Below are positions 15,795-24,137 of a DNA stretch of 32,790 bases, one piece after another. The notes beneath the pieces were generated by a model. It made no database searches. It had not been told where the DNA came from and worked only from the letters and a program-made list of their open reading frames with translations. Source of the DNA: Christensenellaceae bacterium (GTDB lineage: Bacteria; Bacillota; Clostridia; Christensenellales; DTU072); the NCBI GenBank assembly GCA_031259085.1, contig JAIRMA010000049.1:1-32790 (forward strand). Direction: 5' to 3'. The position numbers and the translations under genes are program-made. The number at the start of each line of letters is the position of its first letter. Within the stretch, counting starts at the first letter, position 1.

Positions 15795-16761
15795 ATGTAT
15801 ATAAAATTAGTTATGAAATTAGCTTAATGCTTTGCTGAGTTAAAAGATAACCGTCAACAAAGTAAAATAAAACATCTCCTAACAATATAATTGTAATGTG
15901 CATCATTGGAATAACTTGTTCATGTAAGTGTTTTATAGATATTGAATCCTTTTTGAAAAGCAATATTGAATTCTTACGAAAAGATTTAGGTATGGAACTT
16001 AAAAATGGAATTCCGTCACATGATACATTATAGCGAGTTATGGCGTCCTGTGATCCCCAAAAATTTTCAAGATGCTTTATAAATTTTGTAAAGTCTTTGA
16101 GAGAATCTAACGAAGGAGATTTTGTTAGTATAGATTGGAATGCATTAAATCAGCGCATAAAAAAGGTGATTAAAATTTCTATATTATGTCTGCTTAAGTA
16201 ACTAAAACAAATTGGTTTTAAATCAAACTCGAACCCAGGAAAAGTCAAATGAAATAATAGCCATACCAATACTATTAAAAAGTTTAGAATTAAAAGAAGC
16301 TATAATTGCTGTTGATGCCGTGGGTACACAGAAAAATATAGCAAGCCATATAACCCGCAGTAACAACAAATATGTGCTAGCAGTTAAGCATAATCAAAAG
16401 AAATTATATAGCAAATTAGTTAATAAATTTGATGTATATATTAAAAATATTGAATTACATAATGCACAGAACGTTATGGTTACAGAAGAGCGTGGACATG
16501 GTAGAATTGAGAAAAGAAGCTACTATTATATAGATGACATTAAAGATTTGAATTTAAATAATGATTGGTCTGGAATAACTAGCATTGGAGCATTTGTTAA
16601 GTAAAGTGCAACGCATTCATGGCGGTGCGTCTAACGAAACAAGATACTTTATTACATCGGTAGCTGCCTGCGAAACATTCAAGAATGCAGTGCGTAATCA
16701 CTGGGGTATTGAAAACAATTTACATAGGACTTTGGATGCGGCGTTTTGTATTAAACCGTAA
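15795..16761 (+). pseudogene. ISAs1-family transposase, inactivated
   Basis: Pieces of one transposase can be followed in order: FAELKDNRQQSKIKHLL (near 15830-15885), NIEFLRKDLGMELKNG then IPSHDTL (to 16032), the catalytic-region equivalent SIDWNALNQR (from 16129), EKSNEIIAIPILLKSLELKE with IIAVDAVGTQKNIA (16212-16604), and after a shift RYFITSVAACETFKN, NHWGIENNLHRTLDAAF. These correspond to the KDPR, NGIPSHDTFGRV, IDGKTLRGS, DEKSNEI, IDAMGCQ and HWGIEN blocks of ISAs1 DDE transposases. There is a TAA soon after the start, a TAG after HDTL and at least three frameshifts, and the 3' end is missing after DAAF. In SIDW the catalytic Asp is kept. No terminal inverted repeats are recognisable. 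Confidence 0.85.
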
Positions 16762-17085
16762 CTCTATTTGCACTCTCCGTTTCGTCAAAAAGTGAAAATA
16801 AGCAATTTATTGCCTAAAACCTGCTGAGTTATTTCTTACGCAAGTAGTTTTATCAACTTCATTTCGGTGTTACTTGCAAATACGGTTATTAAAGTGATTG
16901 CTTTTCTCAAAGTTTATTTTTCCCATGTTTTCTATTGTGGCAGGCGCGTCACAAACTTTGAATATTCTCGCGGCGGAGCCGTGCTCCGTCGCCCTTAATT
17001 GCCGTTATGTGGCGACCTACCTCTGCGGGCGCTTAACCCACGTTCCGCTCTCATACACTCCGCTTAAAAAAAGCCATTTAATATT
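16762..17085. other. GC-richer patch of foreign composition
   Basis: Directly after the broken transposase the base composition changes sharply, most of all at 16945-17065. It includes a 10-bp stem with one mismatch (16970-16979 with 16983-16992). A 63-codon plus-strand frame (16898-17089) has no ribosome site and no recognisable motif. I cannot assign it to a family; it could be structured RNA or part of another mobile element. Confidence 0.5.
16970..16992. repeat. GC-rich hairpin
   Basis: GCGGCGGAGC and GCTCCGTCGC flank CGT, with one mismatch. It is the most GC-rich short structure in the middle of the window. Confidence 0.5.
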
Positions 17086-17181
17086 TTGAAAGTGGTGCAT
17101 GGTTATAATTATGCATGTAAATTCGACTTGAAAATAATTAATTGGTTTATTTATATTCAATCACAATCAAAACTACACAAA

Positions 17182-18945
17182 CTATTGTTTCAAAATATCA
17201 TCTAAGGAGTTATATTTTATATAATCTACTGCGGTGTAATAATCTGTGACGCCCCATTTCTTAAAATTCGACAATAATAGATCCATTTTCTCCCAACTAA
17301 ATACTGTCTTGGATAAAACTTCTGCTGCAACTAGCAATTCAGGACGCCCATAACCATATTTTTCACTCTGAGATACATATGTCTGAACGTCTTCAACGGT
17401 AGGTATTCTGTTTGCATTTGCCTCATCTAAGATGTCTTGAGTCATAGTAAGGTTTGCTTTTTCAATGTCAAACAAAGGGGTATCTGCTCTATAAACAGTC
17501 TTATTGTTCACATCGAGATTAGCAGATACTTGTGAAAGTGACGCATTCTGTTGTTTTTTGAATGTTGATCTTGTTTTTAAAGAATCCAAATATTTCCTAG
17601 CTGCAACGATGTTATTGATATTATTATTTTTCATATCACCAAGTGTACGATTTAAGTATGGGAATATGTCGCGCTTACCTTTTTCCTGTTCTGCTACGAA
17701 TAATATAAGTTCAGGATTAAACTTCCAATCCTGGACGAACAATTTATAATCTGAGCGCATACCGTCCGTAATTGTTTTATTACTAGACGATACATTTAAA
17801 ACTTTAGTAATTTCATCGTCATATTTGCGAAGGTTCTTGATGTATGATCTAACAGCATTAACGCTAATATTTCCATCGACATGAAACTTTGTGACAATTT
17901 GATCCATCACATCTAAAGTCTTATAACATGAAGCAAAACAATATCGAGCAATTTCTATCAAGGCAGAATCCTCGAAGCCTTTTTGCATCCAAGAATTTAC
18001 ATACGTTTTTGCCACAGTGTCATATTTATCAAAAGAGCCAATAGCCTGGATTATTTTTTTGGATAGAGACAAGCGGGATTCTAATACGTCTATACAGGAT
18101 TTAATGTCATCTAGAGTCACAACATTAGCTTGATAAAGTTCCGTCAAGAATTCGTCAAGGTCAGTCATTGTACCTTTTCGCTTAAAGTATTTGGAGGCCA
18201 AAAATATTGCATCATTGCTAAATTTATATACACTAGTCCATTTATTAAATAATTCTATTTCATAATCACCTATATTATATAATAATGTTGGATTAAGCTG
18301 TTTTATAATTCGTCCCACTTCACCTTTTGATGCCTTTAAGCATACGATATGTTTTTTTGCGTCAGTTAGCGTGTTACTATTTGTCAATCCGAAATCTTTT
18401 AATACTGAATGAATTTTTGTAATAGAAATAGTTAATCCATAGATTTCAAAACAATAATCTAATATTTCTACTGCAGCATCTTTTTCTATATCCCATCTTT
18501 CCATATCATCGACTAATAATATAAGGTCGTTTGTGTTTAATAATTTTCCTTTTTCTCCGTAATAGTCATGCAACTTGTTCTGAAATTCAGAATATCTTGA
18601 TAAATCATAAGCTTTTGATTCATGCGGGCTTTTAAGGAATATTGGTCTATAATTAATGACAGGGCATTCTTTCGGATTTTCGTTTGGATCGATGTTAACT
18701 AGCTCTTCCTCCTCCCAATATGCGAACGATTTTAAGATTAAACTTCTATCAATTCCTAATTTTTCTGCTATTGCATCAATATTATTGCCTTCGCAATAAT
18801 TATTCTGGCTTAGATATATACCATATATATATACTGCTAAATCTAAAAGGTTAGTGTTAGCATTAAAGTATTTTTCAATGAATAAATTTGGGATGTTTGT
18901 AGTATTAATTTTCTTATATCCCAAACTTAAATTACAAAATGTCAT
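17182..18945 (-). CDS. DnaD-domain replication initiation protein
   Basis: 587 residues. The N-terminus (about 15-85) resembles the winged-helix part of DnaD/DnaB-type primosome proteins (TNIPNLFIEKYF, LDLAVYIYGIYL, IDAIAEKLGIDRSLI). Several DnaB_2/DnaD-like helical repeats follow, for example around YVNSWMQKGFEDSALIEIAR (about 320-340) and KYGYGRPELLVAAEVLSK near the C-terminus. Clostridial genomes commonly have such a long DnaD-type gene immediately upstream of a DnaI/DnaC loader, with which it remodels DNA and recruits the helicase. The longer frame starts at GTG 18954, but that codon is inside the AAGGTGA ribosome site; ATG 18945 with a 5-base spacer is the likely start. It is divergent from the SbcC-like gene across 227 bases. 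Confidence 0.82.
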   Translation of the reverse strand: MTFCNLSLGYKKINTTNIPNLFIEKYFNANTNLLDLAVYIYGIYLSQNNYCEGNNIDAIAEKLGIDRSLILKSFAYWEEEELVNIDPNENPKECPVINYRPIFLKSPHESKAYDLSRYSEFQNKLHDYYGEKGKLLNTNDLILLVDDMERWDIEKDAAVEILDYCFEIYGLTISITKIHSVLKDFGLTNSNTLTDAKKHIVCLKASKGEVGRIIKQLNPTLLYNIGDYEIELFNKWTSVYKFSNDAIFLASKYFKRKGTMTDLDEFLTELYQANVVTLDDIKSCIDVLESRLSLSKKIIQAIGSFDKYDTVAKTYVNSWMQKGFEDSALIEIARYCFASCYKTLDVMDQIVTKFHVDGNISVNAVRSYIKNLRKYDDEITKVLNVSSSNKTITDGMRSDYKLFVQDWKFNPELILFVAEQEKGKRDIFPYLNRTLGDMKNNNINNIVAARKYLDSLKTRSTFKKQQNASLSQVSANLDVNNKTVYRADTPLFDIEKANLTMTQDILDEANANRIPTVEDVQTYVSQSEKYGYGRPELLVAAEVLSKTVFSWEKMDLLLSNFKKWGVTDYYTAVDYIKYNSLDDILKQ

Positions 18946-18959
18946 TTCAATCACCTTAG

Positions 18960-19020
18960 TTGCAAAGTTTTTGTTAATTTTATGTTATTTAGATAATATT
19001 TTTGCAAATAAGTATTGCAA
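18960..19020. promoter_or_regulatory. three TTGCAA motifs in the dnaD / SbcC-like divergent region
   Basis: The palindromic hexamer TTGCAA occurs at 18960-18965, 19002-19007 and 19015-19020. The third is also the -35 of the rightward promoter, and on the minus strand TTGCAA (19020-19015), 16 bases and TATTAT could serve dnaD. Two more copies lie upstream of dnaI. A shared operator or simply shared -35 elements are both possible. Confidence 0.35.
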
Positions 19021-19043
19021 AAACTTACTAAGTTAGTTATAAT
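19015..19043 (+). promoter_or_regulatory. strong promoter of the SbcC-like gene
   Basis: TTGCAA (19015-19020), a 17-base spacer and a perfect TATAAT (19038-19043). The predicted leader is about 120 bases. Confidence 0.6.
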
Positions 19044-19172
19044 ATTATCGTATATATTATCGACAGCTATTATTTTACAAAAATAGTGCTAAATAGTATA
19101 ACATATATAATAAGTCATTGCTAGTAAATTATTTATCCTTGAGAATCACAAGGATCTTATGCGGAGGAACAA

Positions 19173-22100
19173 ATGAAATTTCTTAAGCTTGGTTATACTG
19201 GATACGGTGAGAGCGACGGTGTCATAGATTTTACCAATACAGCAGGAACTCTAACCGTTTTAGCAGGTGTGACAGTTAGATCACTAAGTGATCTTTTATG
19301 TGCTGCTATATATGGCGACATAGAAGTAAAGCTAAAACCAAATACAAAAATATACCTAGATTTTGAACAAGCCGAGCTTATATACAGACTTGAACGTGAG
19401 TTTGATGAAGATGAAAACACCAAAATGCTAGCATTGGTTTTACAAGACGGTGATAGTAATGATAGATTTGAAGGGGATGAAGCACAAGATATAATTTTTA
19501 AGTTCCTACCATTAGATTCAAAGGCATTTAGAGAGTATGTGATAATAAATAGGAAAATTCTCACAGATTCATTTATTCAAGGTGATGCGGATCAACGTAT
19601 TAAATTTGTGGATGATAGTATATTTACAATGTCAGGGACGACTGATGCATCAACAAGAATGTCTCAATACCAAGATGAAGAAAAAAACATTAAGGATCAA
19701 ATAAATGCTATTGAGCCCACCACTGAGGCGGACATTGAATCTGGGCTTGATGATATAGCGGCGATTGAATCCGAAATTAGTGAGTTGAAAAAGAGTCATG
19801 CAGAATTAGCTGTGACAGCTACTTTAGAAGAGGATTCACAGGGAGCTCAAGAATATTCTAATGCTTTAGAACGTGCCAATGCAATGCGAGAAGTTGAAGC
19901 TCAATTAGAAAAAGAATCTGAGGTTTTAAAAGAACACGAAGATATAATTGAGATTTCTGAAAAATATTTAACATTTAAAAAGACTAGCAATGAATTAAAG
20001 CAACTCAGTGAGGATTTAGAATCAATCAAACAAAAGCGTGATGAAGCTAAAATTAATGCTGATGAAGCAAAAAAAGCAGCTGATCAATTTGCGTATGATT
20101 TAGAACGTCAAGATCAATTGATAAAAGAGACAGGAAGCCGTTTTCAAAGTTCGCTACTTTTATATGCAGAAAATCCATCTAATTCTCAAGTGCCATCAAC
20201 TATTGAACAGTGTTTTGCAGAAATTAATCTTCAAAAAAATCAGCTAATTGAACAGAAGAAAACTATTGAGACTTTGAAATCTGAATTAGCTGAATCAATA
20301 GAGACACTACTTAACAAAAGAAAAGAGCTATTAAATACTGCTGATTACAAAAAAGCGGTATATGATTCAAACATCCTGACAAATTCTCTAAACTTAATTA
20401 ATGATGAAATACAAATTTTAACATCGAGTATTGAAGAGTTAAATAAAGAAAAATCTGAATTAGAGACATCTTCTCAGTCATTATACGACGATATTCACAC
20501 AATTGGTAAAGAGCAAACAGAATTACGAAAAAAAGCAAACATTGAAGAAGGCTCCCTTAGCATAATTGATTCATACACATTGGAGTTTAAAAAAGTCAAT
20601 CAATTAACAGCCAAATATTTTGAGGTTAAAGCTTATGATGATGAATGTAAGAATATATCTGAAAAGATCACTAATGCATTAGCTTCTGTTGATAAATATA
20701 AAGAAAAATTGCAACTTGCTTTAGAGAATAAAGAAAAATTACTAAAGACAAGTGAAGCTACTGAGGCAACACTAAAATTATTACAAACTAAGCGCAATGA
20801 ATATGACGGTTTTAATAAAATGCGTGCAATATCTGATTCACTGCTTTATGGTAGTCATTGTCCTGTTTGCGATGGATATATTACTTACAAAAACGAGTTG
20901 CCTCAAAAGGATACCAGGGCTCTTGATGCTCAAATTGAAAAAATAAAAGCTGATGTTGACAAGAATCTCCAGACGATGTTAGAGTTGACTGCAGTCATTG
21001 GGCAAAGGGAAGTAGCAGTTAGAGTTGGCAATCAATATGTTGATTCATTGAGGGCTTCATTAGATGAAGTTAATTCAAAGATTGCAAAAATTCTGAATGA
21101 ATACGATGGTGTTAAAGATATTGCAGGCTTAAAAGGAATATTCGTTGATGCACTTGCAAGGCTTGATTCTTTTGTGGAGCTAACACGCGAATATTCATCA
21201 AATGAAATTCTATTACAAGCGTTACAATCTAATCATGCTTTGCAGATTGAGCGTTTAGCACAGCTTAATGAAAAAATTCTACCATCCTTAAATGAAAGGA
21301 TAGAGAAACTTAAAACTGATGAAAATGAAGTAAAGATTGCTCTTAATCTCTTAAACAATACAATAGATGGTAAAGATCCTAAAGAAATCTTGCAAAAAGT
21401 GCAGTTAAGCGAGCGTGAGATTGAGACTGTTGACGAAGAAATAGAATTGCAACGCAATAAACTTGCAAAAGCAATCGATGAGTATAATGAAATAGTTGAT
21501 GTGATTTCTACACTAGATTCTAAGGATATTACCGCAGAAATAGACGGGCAAACATTGACTTATGTACAAGCTGCAATTCAAGCAACTGCACGTGAACTCT
21601 TAGATATCCAGGTTGATGAGCTTAGCAATCCGTTCGATTATGAAGCCCAAGAGAAAGAACTTAAAAAGTTAATAAAGAAATCCGCACATGCAAATAATAA
21701 ATATAATGATTTAGTATTAGCTACTGAGAATGCTGAGAACGATTTAAATAGCAAAGCATCTGCTAATGAAGAATTATTTGCATCTTGTGTCGAAAAATTT
21801 TCTAAATATTCTATCGAAAATGAAGACGATGCATTGCGCTTGATAAATGAAACACCAGAAGTAATTGCTTATAAAGAAAAGAAAGCAAAATACGATGAAG
21901 AAATGCTCGCGATTTCCGATGCTTTAGCGGAGGGTGAGAAGAAAATGTTAGCTCGTTCAGAAGCTGAAGCTATTGCTAAAGATGCTGCTGATAAACTTAA
22001 AAACGTTGAAGCTGACATTGCTCAATATGAAGAAGCTTTAGACAGTGCTAAAACAGAGGTTGAAGCACGAAGAGCTCGAGTTGCTAAGCTAGCGATCCTA

Positions 22101-22568
22101 GATAATAAACTAGGGAAGGTCAAAAAATTAATTAGTAATTTGGATGAGGTTTCAAAAACAATTTCCACAAACGAGGTTTCTGCATCTGACCTTGCAGTTA
22201 CTATATTCGATTTTGCTAATGTCTTTACTACACGTTGGTCTCAAGAGAGATATGAATTAAAGATATCTGAATCCTCTATTGACCTTTTTAATGTTGAAAA
22301 AGGCGAATTAGTAGATCCAATCAAGTATACTAACGAAGAAAAATCCATACTTGAATTTAGTATAATTATTGCATATGGTGATGCTATGGAGTCTTTACTA
22401 GGACTTAAAGTACAACGCGTATTACCTTTATATAATGATGAGATTCAAAATGAAACAGTAAAAGTCTTATTAAATGCAGTTAATAACAAAGACGTCTTGG
22501 TTTCGATTGAAGATCTTGATTCAGCTCATATCTTAAGGAATGTGTTATATGATATTCAGAACAATTAA
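19173..22568 (+). CDS. SbcC/Rad50-like zinc-hook coiled-coil protein with degenerate ATPase
   Basis: 1131 residues with the full plan of an SbcC/Rad50 protein: an N-terminal lobe (1-155), a first long coiled coil, a zinc hook CPVC at 563-566 (the exact middle), a second coiled coil and a C-terminal lobe (about 1020-1131). The lobe folds are recognisable: LTVLAG at 27-32, LLCAAIYGD at 41-49, and FREYVIINRKIL where SbcC has its Q-loop. The ATPase residues are not. Walker A, normally GxxxxGK[ST], reads GVTVRSLSD (32-40), with no lysine. The signature LSGGE reads YTNEEKS (1052-1058). Walker B keeps LPLYNDE (1084-1090), but the H-loop SH reads SIE. It probably cannot hydrolyse ATP, so it may be structural or pair with an active partner. 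No sbcD is nearby. GGAGG (19163-19167) serves ATG 19173. The frame is open and composition normal, so it is under selection. Confidence 0.8.
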   Translation: MKFLKLGYTGYGESDGVIDFTNTAGTLTVLAGVTVRSLSDLLCAAIYGDIEVKLKPNTKIYLDFEQAELIYRLEREFDEDENTKMLALVLQDGDSNDRFEGDEAQDIIFKFLPLDSKAFREYVIINRKILTDSFIQGDADQRIKFVDDSIFTMSGTTDASTRMSQYQDEEKNIKDQINAIEPTTEADIESGLDDIAAIESEISELKKSHAELAVTATLEEDSQGAQEYSNALERANAMREVEAQLEKESEVLKEHEDIIEISEKYLTFKKTSNELKQLSEDLESIKQKRDEAKINADEAKKAADQFAYDLERQDQLIKETGSRFQSSLLLYAENPSNSQVPSTIEQCFAEINLQKNQLIEQKKTIETLKSELAESIETLLNKRKELLNTADYKKAVYDSNILTNSLNLINDEIQILTSSIEELNKEKSELETSSQSLYDDIHTIGKEQTELRKKANIEEGSLSIIDSYTLEFKKVNQLTAKYFEVKAYDDECKNISEKITNALASVDKYKEKLQLALENKEKLLKTSEATEATLKLLQTKRNEYDGFNKMRAISDSLLYGSHCPVCDGYITYKNELPQKDTRALDAQIEKIKADVDKNLQTMLELTAVIGQREVAVRVGNQYVDSLRASLDEVNSKIAKILNEYDGVKDIAGLKGIFVDALARLDSFVELTREYSSNEILLQALQSNHALQIERLAQLNEKILPSLNERIEKLKTDENEVKIALNLLNNTIDGKDPKEILQKVQLSEREIETVDEEIELQRNKLAKAIDEYNEIVDVISTLDSKDITAEIDGQTLTYVQAAIQATARELLDIQVDELSNPFDYEAQEKELKKLIKKSAHANNKYNDLVLATENAENDLNSKASANEELFASCVEKFSKYSIENEDDALRLINETPEVIAYKEKKAKYDEEMLAISDALAEGEKKMLARSEAEAIAKDAADKLKNVEADIAQYEEALDSAKTEVEARRARVAKLAILDNKLGKVKKLISNLDEVSKTISTNEVSASDLAVTIFDFANVFTTRWSQERYELKISESSIDLFNVEKGELVDPIKYTNEEKSILEFSIIIAYGDAMESLLGLKVQRVLPLYNDEIQNETVKVLLNAVNNKDVLVSIEDLDSAHILRNVLYDIQNN

Positions 22569-23415
22569 TTAGCATAATGAATGACATCTTTTAATAATGT
22601 ATTAGTAATAGCCTATTTAAGTATTAGTGAATTAGAAAGAAAACTTGCCATAGGATCTTTTAAAAACCTAACTTAATAGGCTATTACTTTAATAAATATA
22701 TGCAGTCTAAATGATTAGGCAGGTTCCAAAATTGTGGAAGTAAAATTAAAATTACTTTGGATAGATTTAACTTTAAAAAAAATCATTCCAACCCTAGCTA
22801 CATTGACAAGTCTAATACTTTTTAGTATAATGTTAAAGCATACTTATCATTCATTAGTAGTGACGTGTTTCTATTAACCATTAAACACATGTAAAGGCAT
22901 ATTAACATCCATTTAATAATTGTTATTTATTATATGCTTTAATTAATTTTTTTTATAGATTAAATCATTATAGAATAGTGTTAAACTTGCTTTGGAAATT
23001 ATATGAATCTAGGAAGGATGAATTAAAGTACAAGATATAATATATTGATATTACCCCAAGATATTAATTATATGAGGTTTATTCTGAAATTGAAGCGTAC
23101 TAATTTTAACTATATGTTTAGGTATGATAGTTAATTTACACTTTTGCAAATTGTTTGTAGTTATTCAACTACAGGATTTTGCATATCAAATGTAATGGCG
23201 GATCTATATATTGGTTTACAGGGCTTTAAAATACTACTAAAGTTTTTGTAGCATTAACGTTATATTCAATTTATTAAAAAATGTTCTTAGAATTTAACGT
23301 CGCGGTCATAAAGGTTAGAACCAATATTATAACTTAAAGTAATTGATTATTATTGCATAAGCCAACATTTCTGATTATTGTATTTAGCTAAAGATATAAT
23401 AAAGAGGGCAAAAAT
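22569..23415. other. 850-base noncoding region before queT
   Basis: No gene on either strand. It holds a long inverted repeat (22604-22688) and a 7-bp hairpin TGTAGTT/AACTACA (23156-23173). I looked for a preQ1 riboswitch because of the downstream gene and could not match any of the known classes. A TATAAT at 23395-23400 lies only 15 bases before the queT start. Confidence 0.5.
22604..22688. repeat. long inverted repeat downstream of the SbcC-like gene
   Basis: Arms 22604-22622 and 22671-22688 pair over 18 positions with one bulged base and enclose a 48-base loop. There is no T-tract. It may be a terminator of unusual form, a structured RNA or the ends of a small relic. Confidence 0.5.
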
Positions 23416-23955
23416 ATGCATACAAGAAAAAACAAATTGATCTTATTAACACGAAGTTCAATTGTGGCTGCACTATACTTTACATTAACTTATGCGGTTA
23501 ATCCAATCGCTTTTGGCCCTGTACAGTTTAGACCTGGAGAGGCATTGACACTGTTACCTTTAATTTTTCCAGAGTCAATTGTTGGTGTCACGATTGGATG
23601 TTTATTATCAAATGTCTTGTCTCCATATGGATGGTATGACATGCTTTTTGGCACGCTGGCCACTTTAATTGCTGCACTTTTAACATACGTAATCGGACGC
23701 AATTTAAGGATGTCAAGAATATCAAAACGAGCGATATTTGGTGCAATACCACCTATAGTCATCAATGCACTGATGTTACCATTAATATGGTTGTTCTTCT
23801 CTGGAGATGAGCTTTACGTATTCAATTTTCTAACTATATTGGGGACACAAGCCGCAGTCATATACATACTAGGTGTGCCACTTGTGGTAGGTCTTAGTAA
23901 AATAAAGGTTCTTAAATTGGACGAAGATAGAAAAGTGGACAATAGTGTGACATAA
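23416..23955 (+). CDS. queT: QueT-family ECF transporter substrate-binding membrane protein
   Basis: 179 residues, almost all membrane helices (five to six). The motifs AALYFTLTYAVNPIAFGPVQ followed by FRPGEALTLLPLIFPESIVG and then GCLLSNVLSPYGWYDMLFGT match QueT, the substrate-specific S component that takes up queuosine precursors (preQ1/preQ0 and related) with the shared ECF module EcfA/A'/T. Those module genes are not in the window, consistent with group II ECF transporters that share one module. AGAGG lies 8 bases before the ATG. The gene stands alone; no riboswitch was recognised upstream, although such genes often have one. Confidence 0.88.
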   Translation: MHTRKNKLILLTRSSIVAALYFTLTYAVNPIAFGPVQFRPGEALTLLPLIFPESIVGVTIGCLLSNVLSPYGWYDMLFGTLATLIAALLTYVIGRNLRMSRISKRAIFGAIPPIVINALMLPLIWLFFSGDELYVFNFLTILGTQAAVIYILGVPLVVGLSKIKVLKLDEDRKVDNSVT

Positions 23956-23979
23956 TTATTTTACTTTTAATAGATTAGA

Positions 23980-24018
23980 TTTAATAATAAATGAACAAAA
24001 AAATAACCTATTATTAAA
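23980..24018 (+). terminator. AT-only inverted repeat after queT
   Basis: TTTAATAATA (23980-23989) and TATTATTAAA (24009-24018) are perfect 10-bp arms around a 19-base loop. With only A-T pairs and no following U-tract it would be a weak terminator. Confidence 0.3.
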
Positions 24019-24035
24019 GACATGATAAAATTTAT

Positions 24036-24064
24036 TTTAAACAATCTGATTAATTTGTTATAAT
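24036..24064 (+). promoter_or_regulatory. candidate promoter of the glucosidase gene
   Basis: TTTAAA (24036-24041), a 17-base spacer and a perfect TATAAT (24059-24064), about 70 bases before the start codon. Confidence 0.35.
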
Positions 24065-24137
24065 ATAGTAAATGATATAGAATGCTATTTTACAATTGCT
24101 TTAACATTTTATATTACAAAATAGGAGTATTTAATTG

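Noticed and set aside
16898-17089. 63-codon plus-strand frame in the GC-rich patch
   Set aside because: No ribosome site and no family; it probably reflects the base composition of foreign noncoding DNA.
23290-23415. preQ1 riboswitch expected before queT
   Set aside because: I searched for the class I, II and III core patterns and could not align any; the TTGCA-rich and hairpin segments do not fit.
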